NCBI GenBank assembly: GCA_024697785.1 | Contig: JAILEU010000100.1 | Coordinates: 1 to 45,060, forward strand | Reading direction: 5' to 3' | Length of the DNA stretch: 45,060 nucleotides | Source: Bacteroidaceae bacterium | GTDB taxonomy: Bacteria; Bacteroidota; Bacteroidia; Bacteroidales; Bacteroidaceae | Part shown: positions 38,901-45,060 of the stretch, one piece after another | How positions within the stretch are numbered: position 1 is the stretch's first letter | How the letters are laid out: the number at the start of each line of letters is the position of its first letter | Made by a program: the position numbers and the translations under genes | The notes under the pieces: generated by a model | The model's input: the letters and a program-made list of their open reading frames with translations, nothing else | Told to the model about the DNA's origin: nothing | Databases searched by the model: none

Positions 38901-41900
38901 TGAGCACAACTGCCATCCCAGTTCACATTAACCTCGATGCCGCCGCTGATGCTGCCGTCTATGTTGTTTCCACCGAACACATTGGCTATTTTACCACCCG
39001 TTATGTTCAGTACAATATCACTGTTGATGTCAGCTTCTCTGGCTCCGCCATAGACATCGCCGATGCCCTCCGTGGCTCCTCCGGTGCAGCCAATGGTGAT
39101 GGTGCCCGCGTTGCCGGCAGCCTGGTTACCGCCGCCATAGACTTCGGTGATGTGCATGTCGCATGAGCTGTCACCCTTGTCGATGTTCACAGCCACCGCG
39201 CCCGAAATGGCGCCCTTGCTGTTGCTGCCGCCGAACACCTTTCCGATGGTGCCGCCGGTGATGTTAACTTCCACGTCGCCATTCACGTTGGCTTCCTTCT
39301 GCGGGGTGGCGTCCTTGTCGCCATGACCGCCGCCGAACACCATGCCCGTGACCTTGCCGCCGTCGATGGTGACTAACGTGCCTTCGACGTCAGCGGCATT
39401 ACCGCCGCCATAGACATCACCGCTTATCGACGTGTTGCACTTGTTGATGACGTTCACCTGCGGCACGCCAACCACGTCACCGGCATCGCCGCCGCCATAG
39501 ACATCGCCCGTGATGGTGGCCTTAATATTATCGTTATTCAGGTTATCGGCATCGCCGATGGTCACCACCGGATTGCTGGTGACGGTTGCTGTTGAGCCCT
39601 TACCGCCGCCGAACACGCTTCCGCTCACCGTGCCATGCTTGATGATGACAGCAGGAGAGAGGCGCTCGGTGCCGCTAGCCGGCGTAAAGGACGGCGTATA
39701 GGCAGCCTGGTTGCTGGCACCGAAGACATTGGTTACATGCAGGTCGGTGTTACAGCCGCTTGATGCCTGGCTCCAGTCCATGGTGACTGTGATGGTACCG
39801 GTGATATTACCATTGACATTCGATCCACCAAAGGCATCCTGGGCAATCTTGCCTCCGAAGATATTGAGCGCCACGTTGCCAGTGATGTTGGCAGCCTTAG
39901 AGGAGCTTCCCTTTGAACCGCCATAGACATTGTTCATCTCTCCACCCTCAATGGTAAGTGTCACGTTACCATATATATCAGCTAGGTTACAGCCGCCATA
40001 GACATCGCCAAACTTTGTACCGCAACCGATGGTGGCATTGATGTTAACACTGTTGCCTTCGCCCTCGGCACCGATATTTGCCAAGTTGTTACCACAGAAG
40101 AACTCAGAGACATACATGCTTTCTGCACAAGGACCATCGGCATCCACACTGACACCCATATTTCCGGATATGGTACCTCGTTCGTTGCTTCCTCCAAAGA
40201 GTTGGTTTATCTTACCGCCATGGATTTGAAGATTTGTTCCACCAGCTCCGATGTTGGCAGCGGTGACTTCACCATTACCCCCACCGAATACACGGTTGAA
40301 ACGACCGCCATCGACGATTGTCACCAAACCGTAAGCATCAGCAGCATCGCCACCACCGAAAAGATCTTCTATCGTATTGTTACAACCATGAACATGCACG
40401 GTGGCACGGCTTGTTTGATCAGTGGGACTAAAGTCTGCTTGTCTGCCACCGCCAAACACGTTGGCAATGGCGTAGGTAGCATCGTTACCTGTGTAGCTTG
40501 CCGCGTTCTTGGCATCGTGGGCTGTCTGATAGATGTTCACAGTCACATTGCCCTTCGGCGACCCGTTGGTATTGTTACAACCATAGACTGAACCGTCAAT
40601 TGTTGCGTAACCTGTGTAGGTAGGAGTCTGTGCACCGTCTGTTTCACCAATGTTTACAATAACCGCACCGTTCACCTGGCCCTTGTCGCTATTGTCTGTC
40701 ACCAACGTTTCTCCAGAATAGACATTGGCTTCGCCCAGACCTCCACCATAAACATTGCCGTGGAGAGTTCCAGAAAGGATATTAACAGTAGTCGTTGAAT
40801 TCGTAGCATTGACTTGACCAAGAGCCGAACCTCCATATACAGCGCCGTAGATAACAGGTCGGGACGTGTTAGTATTGTCACCCATGTTCACTACTACATT
40901 GCCACTTGTGGCAGTAGCTGCACCATATCCGCCGCCAAAGACATCCAGAGTAGCACTTGTAGAAGTACCTACATTGGCTTTAACGTTCACTTCTATGTTA
41001 CCGACGATGCTACCATTTACATTGGCACCGCCGTAAAGGCCTGTGAGGTTAGTGTTGGCTGTGTTGTAGTTAATTTGCACATTACCATTTGTAGTTGCCC
41101 TGGTATCATCGCCAGTGCCGGAACCCATGCCGCCACCGAAGATGGAGCCATGCAGGTTGCCTCCATTAATGGTAAGAGTCGTAGTATTTGAAGTTGATGC
41201 GTTGACCTGGCCAAGAGCTGAACCTCCGTAAATATTGCCATATACAGTAGTATTACCTAAAGTAACTGTGACATTGCCAGTCGTGGTGGTTGGATGACCG
41301 AATCCGCCTCCATAGACATCGGCTTCGTTACCCGCACCTGTAGCACCCACCGTACCGCCATTCAAGGCAACTGTTACAGCGCCTACACTACCACTGGCAT
41401 TACAGCCGCCGTAAACGCCTGCGGTCACCTTACCACTGGTCAGCGTAATTGTTGATGTGCCTGATACACCTGCCGCATTACCGCCACCAAACAACTTGGC
41501 AACAGTACTGCTGGCATTGTTGTCATTATAGGTCACGCTTGTGTTGCCTGTTACACCTGCATTGTTACCTCCACCGTAAACGTTTCCAGTAACTACAGCA
41601 GAATGGCTTGCGACAGCATCACCAATTGTTACCACAGGATTGCTGGTTACAACACCCTTGTCGGGATCACCCGCGACACCATTACCGGCACCAAATACGC
41701 TACCGCTTACAGTACCGTGTTTGATATTTACTTGGGGATAGCTACCCGGGGTCGTCGGAGTATAAGTAGCCAGGTTGCTGGCACCAAATACATCGGTAAT
41801 ACTCTTCTCGGAACAGTTACTCTGGCTCCAGTCCATATTGACTGTGATGGAGCCTGTAATGTTACCATTGATGTTAGAACCACCGAAAGCACGGTCTATA

Positions 41901-44900
41901 TCACCTGCGTAAATGTTTAGTGTGGTGCTGCCATAAATATTGGCAGCCTTACCACCAGAATATGTTGCATCGCCTGCTGCAACTCCCTTCGAACCGGCAT
42001 AAACTTCGCCAATAGTACCGCCATTGATGGTCAGCGTGATATCTCCGTAAATGTCAGCAAGGTTAGAGCCGCCATAGACAGCCCCGAAGTTGGTGCCGCA
42101 GGAAATGGTGGTGCTCAAAGTGACACGATTCTCTGAAGTTCCAATAACAGCCAGATTGCCACCGGCAAAGAATTCCTTGATATCTTCGACGCAACCTGTG
42201 TTGTCAACAACTACACCCATAGTGCCTTTAATAGTACCCAGCTCGTTGCTTCCTCCAAAGAGGTGATTGATAATGCCGGAATTGACAGTAAGGTTGGTAC
42301 CGCCAGTACCAATATCAGCAGCATGACCACCTTCGCCGTTTCCTCCACCGAATACCCAGTCAAAGCGACCACCGTCAATTCTAGTCACCACGCCAAGTGC
42401 TTCAGCAGCGTTACCGCCACCGAATACGCGACGGATGGTGTTTTCGCAAGTATACACGTGGACTGTAGCCTTCTTGTCCCCTGTGGGAGAGTAGTCAGCC
42501 TGGTTACCGCCACCGAACACCTGATCGATGGCATATGTAGCATCGCTGCCTGTATAGCTGGCCGCATTGGTCGTATTGTGTGCGGTCTGATACACGTTCA
42601 CGGTCACGTTGTCTTTGGGCGAACCATTGGTATTGTTACAGCCATAGACAGAGCCGTTGATAGTAGCGGATCCAGAAACTGAAGTTGCATAGCCCGTAGT
42701 CTGATTCACGGTGCCCGACCCGATGTTGACTATTACCTCACCATTCACCTGACCCTTGGCCACATTGGCAGCTCCTGCTTCACCCAGACCACCGCCATAG
42801 ATATTACCATTGATGGTTCCACCGGTAATGTTAACTGTGGTCTTGTCTGCAGCAGCATCATTGACCTGACCCAAAGCAGAACCTCCATACACATTGCCAT
42901 GGATAGTAGTACCATTGGCCGTTACGGTCACGTTGCCATTCGTTCTGGTAGCGTCGCCAAATCCGCCACCGAACACAATATCCGTCGTGCCATTAACCGC
43001 ACCTATGGTACCTCCAGTAAGACTAACTGCAATATCGCCTGTGACCGTGCCGCTGGTGTTACAGCCGCCATAGATACCTCCAAGGACAGTACCGCCCGTC
43101 ATGCTTACGTCACCACCAGCTACACCTGCCTCATTACCGCCGCCATAAACACAGTGGCTGACCGTACCATTGATGATATTGACATCAGGTGTGCCACCAT
43201 AAGCAGCATGGTTACCACCGCCAAACACGTCGCCTACGTACCAGCCGCAGGTCTTTGAATTCTTGTTGACATTTACTGTGATTTTATTACTAATTGTACT
43301 GCCTGTGTTATTTCCACCAAATACACGTGCAATCATTCCACTTACAATATTCAGTGTAATGTCTCCGCTTGTGATGTTCGCATCGTTAGCTCCACCATAT
43401 ACATCACCAATGCCTTCCAACTCGTAACCAATACGGTTGGTTGAGCTTAGATTATTGTGGCCATCGGTGAAAATACCCGTACACCCAATTGTAATGGTTC
43501 CAGCCTTGCTGGCAGCCTGGTTACCACCACCATAGAGTTCGCCAACTCTTAACAAGCAGTCACCATCTCCTCTTTCAACATTCACGCTTAGTGTGCCAGA
43601 TATGTTTCCGCTAATATTATTACCTGCAAACACGTGCTCTATAGTGCCACCCTCAATGGTCACAGATGTATTACCATTCACCGCAGCCTGCCTTCCGCCA
43701 CCATAGACGTAGCCTATGCGATTACCTCCGGCAATAGTGACATCTGTGGCGTTTACAGTAGCTTGGTTACCGCCGCCATAAACTTCTCCAATGCTTATGT
43801 TATTGCCACAATGTACAGTTACTATTGGTGTGCCTGAGTATGCTGCCACATTGCCACCACCAAAGACCTGATTAATGGCATATCCACTACTGGGTTGTTG
43901 GTCTGTACCGTAAACATCAACAGTAATATCACCACTGATGGCGCCGCTCTGGTTGCTGCCGCCATAAACGCCGCCGTTAACCGAACCGCCAGTCACCACG
44001 ACTGCCACATCCTGACTGCTGCGTGCCTTGTTGGCGCCACCAAAGACATTGCCACCCACGGTGCCGCCGGCCACATACACCTGGATCTTGTTCTTGGCAT
44101 AGCCGTTGTTGCCGCCGCCATAAACGCTGGAGGTAGTGGTGGCCTCGTCGGCAAACACCACATTTGATGCATTGACGGTGTAGGAGTTGTTGCTTGTCGC
44201 CGCACTTCCGTAACCGGCACCGAAGATGCCATCGGAGTTGTTCTGCGTTGCATTGCCACCGAAATAGAGATTGATATTTCCGTCGGTTGCACCACCTGAG
44301 CCTTCTGTTCCATAGCATCCACCAGCCACCCAGCTGTCGAAGGTTCCACCAGTGATAATTATCCTGCGGCTGCCATATCCCGCAGAATACTGCCCGGAGC
44401 CGTATAGATAGCGATGGATAGTGCCGCCTTTCACCCGCATAATCATAATTGTCTTAGCGGCGTCAACGCCGCCGCCCGCTGTTTCTATTCCGCCAGAAAT
44501 ACCACCGAGAAAGTTGCCCCCAAGAACTTCAAGAGTTCTAACCGTTTGGGAAGCATGACCATTACCCGGGGATTCAAGCCCCATATAAACCTCTTTGTCG
44601 GCTGCATTAGACCCAAAGGTGCCGCTCAGAATCAACATATTCACCTTTGAGCTTGTGGAGGTGCAATAAACTCGTTGTGCTACCTCAACTACACTAGTGA
44701 AGGTAAGTTTACTATTGTCCTTATTGTTTGCTCGGTCGTAGTCGCTGCCTAATATAACATTTGCAGTGAACGCACCAGTATATCTAGTGGCACTGGATGC
44801 GCGGAACACGAATGATTCGGTGAATTGTCCACTTTCTATACGTAACGTAAATAAACTGTGAATACCTGAAGGAGAATAATCTCCATAGACAGATGTGGCG

Positions 44901-45060
44901 ACATTATTGTTGCCATTGGCCACACCACGTCCAATCGTAAGATTAAAACTATTGCCATCTATGTATCCGCTGACAGATAGGTTCATGTTCTCAAACTTCA
45001 CATCGTTGCTACATGTGTAATTTCCACTGTACGACACATTCGAGGGTGAACCACTTGATG
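35924..45060 (-). CDS. giant Gly-rich repeat protein, putative beta-solenoid adhesin (5' partial)
   Basis: At least 3,040 codons are open; the frame runs off the right edge, so the N-terminus and promoter are outside the window (the GTG at 45037 is not a real start: the frame continues upstream as SSGSPSN). The first 300 visible residues are less regular; the rest consists of dozens of units built as V(Y/F)GGGN-x-A-x-V, a turn, then a strand such as VNIxGGTI, about 20-35 residues each, typical of stacked right-handed parallel beta-helix repeats. Higher-order repeats are present: a block of about 2.06 kb (GCNNTNGSPK at 42.6 and 40.6 kb) and one of about 835 bp (VPQVNVINKCNTS at 39.4 and 38.6 kb). 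The protein stops right after a repeat (KTNVTIGQP) with no anchor or sorting domain. Probably a surface or secreted adhesin; the function is inferred only. Confidence 0.88.
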   Translation of the reverse strand, partial: SSGSPSNVSYSGNYTCSNDVKFENMNLSVSGYIDGNSFNLTIGRGVANGNNNVATSVYGDYSPSGIHSLFTLRIESGQFTESFVFRASSATRYTGAFTANVILGSDYDRANNKDNSKLTFTSVVEVAQRVYCTSTSSKVNMLILSGTFGSNAADKEVYMGLESPGNGHASQTVRTLEVLGGNFLGGISGGIETAGGGVDAAKTIMIMRVKGGTIHRYLYGSGQYSAGYGSRRIIITGGTFDSWVAGGCYGTEGSGGATDGNINLYFGGNATQNNSDGIFGAGYGSAATSNNSYTVNASNVVFADEATTTSSVYGGGNNGYAKNKIQVYVAGGTVGGNVFGGANKARSSQDVAVVVTGGSVNGGVYGGSNQSGAISGDITVDVYGTDQQPSSGYAINQVFGGGNVAAYSGTPIVTVHCGNNISIGEVYGGGNQATVNATDVTIAGGNRIGYVYGGGRQAAVNGNTSVTIEGGTIEHVFAGNNISGNISGTLSVNVERGDGDCLLRVGELYGGGNQAASKAGTITIGCTGIFTDGHNNLSSTNRIGYELEGIGDVYGGANDANITSGDITLNIVSGMIARVFGGNNTGSTISNKITVNVNKNSKTCGWYVGDVFGGGNHAAYGGTPDVNIINGTVSHCVYGGGNEAGVAGGDVSMTGGTVLGGIYGGCNTSGTVTGDIAVSLTGGTIGAVNGTTDIVFGGGFGDATRTNGNVTVTANGTTIHGNVYGGSALGQVNDAAADKTTVNITGGTINGNIYGGGLGEAGAANVAKGQVNGEVIVNIGSGTVNQTTGYATSVSGSATINGSVYGCNNTNGSPKDNVTVNVYQTAHNTTNAASYTGSDATYAIDQVFGGGNQADYSPTGDKKATVHVYTCENTIRRVFGGGNAAEALGVVTRIDGGRFDWVFGGGNGEGGHAADIGTGGTNLTVNSGIINHLFGGSNELGTIKGTMGVVVDNTGCVEDIKEFFAGGNLAVIGTSENRVTLSTTISCGTNFGAVYGGSNLADIYGDITLTINGGTIGEVYAGSKGVAAGDATYSGGKAANIYGSTTLNIYAGDIDRAFGGSNINGNITGSITVNMDWSQSNCSEKSITDVFGASNLATYTPTTPGSYPQVNIKHGTVSGSVFGAGNGVAGDPDKGVVTSNPVVTIGDAVASHSAVVTGNVYGGGNNAGVTGNTSVTYNDNNASSTVAKLFGGGNAAGVSGTSTITLTSGKVTAGVYGGCNASGSVGAVTVALNGGTVGATGAGNEADVYGGGFGHPTTTTGNVTVTLGNTTVYGNIYGGSALGQVNASTSNTTTLTINGGNLHGSIFGGGMGSGTGDDTRATTNGNVQINYNTANTNLTGLYGGANVNGSIVGNIEVNVKANVGTSTSATLDVFGGGYGAATATSGNVVVNMGDNTNTSRPVIYGAVYGGSALGQVNATNSTTTVNILSGTLHGNVYGGGLGEANVYSGETLVTDNSDKGQVNGAVIVNIGETDGAQTPTYTGYATIDGSVYGCNNTNGSPKGNVTVNIYQTAHDAKNAASYTGNDATYAIANVFGGGRQADFSPTDQTSRATVHVHGCNNTIEDLFGGGDAADAYGLVTIVDGGRFNRVFGGGNGEVTAANIGAGGTNLQIHGGKINQLFGGSNERGTISGNMGVSVDADGPCAESMYVSEFFCGNNLANIGAEGEGNSVNINATIGCGTKFGDVYGGCNLADIYGNVTLTIEGGEMNNVYGGSKGSSSKAANITGNVALNIFGGKIAQDAFGGSNVNGNITGTITVTMDWSQASSGCNTDLHVTNVFGASNQAAYTPSFTPASGTERLSPAVIIKHGTVSGSVFGGGKGSTATVTSNPVVTIGDADNLNNDNIKATITGDVYGGGDAGDVVGVPQVNVINKCNTSISGDVYGGGNAADVEGTLVTIDGGKVTGMVFGGGHGDKDATPQKEANVNGDVEVNITGGTIGKVFGGSNSKGAISGAVAVNIDKGDSSCDMHITEVYGGGNQAAGNAGTITIGCTGGATEGIGDVYGGAREADINSDIVLNITGGKIANVFGGNNIDGSISGGIEVNVNWDGSCAQNSVQNVYGGGNLAQYTIPSGKALAVNILNGTVTQNVYGGGKGDPADHSKGQVTGNPVVTIGDVTNLSNSNIQAVVTGDVYGGGDAGDVVGVPQVNVINKCNTSIANVYGGGNAADVKGTDVNIDGGNITGMVFGGGHGDKNASPQKEANVDGNVAVDITGGTINKVFGGSNSKGDISGSVAVNIAKGDNSCDMHIAEVYGGGNEADGNAGTISIGCTGDYDANGEGIGSVYGGANAADVGNNINLTIQGGHINNVYGGNNTSGDISGTITVTVNWDDVLTCGKYLGNVFGGGNQAVYTAPTGSANYPAVNIRKGTVSGDVFGGGYGNASDATKGVVTGNPQVTVDGAQAAVTGGVYGGGSLAPTNGNPTVTLTNGFLTNVYGGGKAAGITGAPTVNINGGTVSTGVYGGCDASGTVDGNIVVTVTAGTVGTSASKANVHGGGFGSATGTTGDVTVNIGSISGTTTSGTAVIYGDVYGGSALGNVNSDTNDKALVNLNSGTIYGDAYGGGLGDTSNAALVNGNVTVTQNGVAFIKGVATEKNADGSDIVNAGRIFGCNNLNGSPKGTVLVLVKMTTPISPATSHVYGNYEMAAVYGGGNLAPYQPTNPQATGPYITGGHDATKKPVQVVIDGCDEVSIEFVYGGGNAAATPATDVVVLGAFELGNVFGGGNGKDKITYDGTTWSNNEGADVGVVNNTNYGSGESTVTITGGKIHGAFGGSNTLGDVVTNATVNLNEGDVCDLEVDEVYGGGNEAIMHGGGNIVLGCITYLKEIYGGAKQADVGNSVSLTITSGHFDRVFGGNNLGGTIHGSITVNIEETGCKPITIGELYGCGNNASYTTPSGYAQPTINIKSFTSIGRVFGGGLGADATVTGNPIININEAIGEKASATTSEAGSTITLSDGSKVTLPAHTAGEMGSIGTVFGGGNAANVNGDTYVNIGTASTIDYVSIVEGETAARTGMAVKGANITGNVYGGGNAADVTGKTNVTIGQP

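Noticed and set aside
36476-39166. Plus-strand ORFs (347 and 339 codons) opposite the giant gene
   Set aside because: They follow the repeat period of the giant gene and reflect reverse translation of Gly-rich repeats; no start context or promoter.
36000-44200. CRISPR array or non-coding satellite
   Set aside because: The regular GC-rich repeats at first look like an array, but they lie in one uninterrupted frame, units differ in length and the changes are mostly synonymous or conservative, so they are coding repeats.

Overview
The window looks like chromosomal DNA from a Bacteroidales bacterium, most likely Prevotellaceae. The grounds are: many start sites preceded by the Bacteroidetes promoter (-7 TAnnTTTG, often with TTTG 19-20 bp upstream); typical families of the group (a lipoprotein TlpA-like thioredoxin, a pssA/DUF4834 pair, a carboxypeptidase-regulatory-domain outer-membrane beta-barrel, a GH33 sialidase with a short C-terminal DLSGR...KKVLIK tail); and weak use of Shine-Dalgarno sites. 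No rRNA, tRNA, CRISPR array or intact insertion sequence was seen.

Layout. 1-2.7 kb: a small Gly/Phe-rich peptide gene, a BASS-like transporter, a nitroreductase-like protein and a helical-repeat protein. 2.7-5.4 kb: an unusual nested-dyad intergenic region, a TlpA-like lipoprotein, a 157-bp imperfect tandem duplication and prs. 5.4-6.4 kb: an AT-rich patch with a signal-peptide-only ORF and a small lipoprotein. 6.6-10.8 kb: a minus-strand accessory cluster (HU-like protein, HTH protein, three unknowns). 10.9-14.8 kb: valS and a coiled-coil membrane-anchored protein. 14.9-17.4 kb: ECF sigma factor, putative anti-sigma and Spy-like protein, then ribonuclease Z. 17.4-22.5 kb: two operons of small enzymes (GNAT-zinc ribbon-PNPOx fusion, cysteine hydrolase, CDP-alcohol phosphatidyltransferase, MerR regulator; then flavodoxin-like reductase, stand-alone zinc ribbon, GNAT). 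22.6-24.4 kb: pssA, DUF4834 and a secreted protein. 24.5-26.5 kb: a sialidase gene broken by a one-base frameshift. 26.7-31.8 kb: a small coiled-coil protein, an outer-membrane beta-barrel receptor-like protein, ROK glucokinase and a lipoprotein. 32-35.6 kb: GNAT, small OM protein, rplS and a 5'-nucleotidase split into two lipoproteins. 35.9-45.06 kb: the 3' end of one enormous gene (more than 3,040 codons visible, N-terminus outside the window) made of nested Gly-rich beta-solenoid-type repeats.

Two non-coding themes recur. First, a promoter cassette of about 70-80 bp (TTTTAGA, GCTCGG, an AT-rich dyad carrying the -33 TTTG, then TAnCTTTG) precedes unrelated genes (valS, the GNAT fusion, the flavodoxin operon, pssA), with partial versions before the sigma-factor gene and a cluster gene. 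Second, many intergenic gaps hold short degenerate tandem arrays, several with a 9-bp period, sometimes in inverted pairs and sometimes supplying the stop codon of the adjacent gene.

The strongest candidates for something little described are the giant repeat protein, the promoter-cassette family, the 9-bp intergenic arrays, the zinc-ribbon/GNAT/PNPOx gene set and the 6.6-10.8 kb cluster of DNA-binding and unknown proteins. All functional assignments are from reading motifs; no database search was run.
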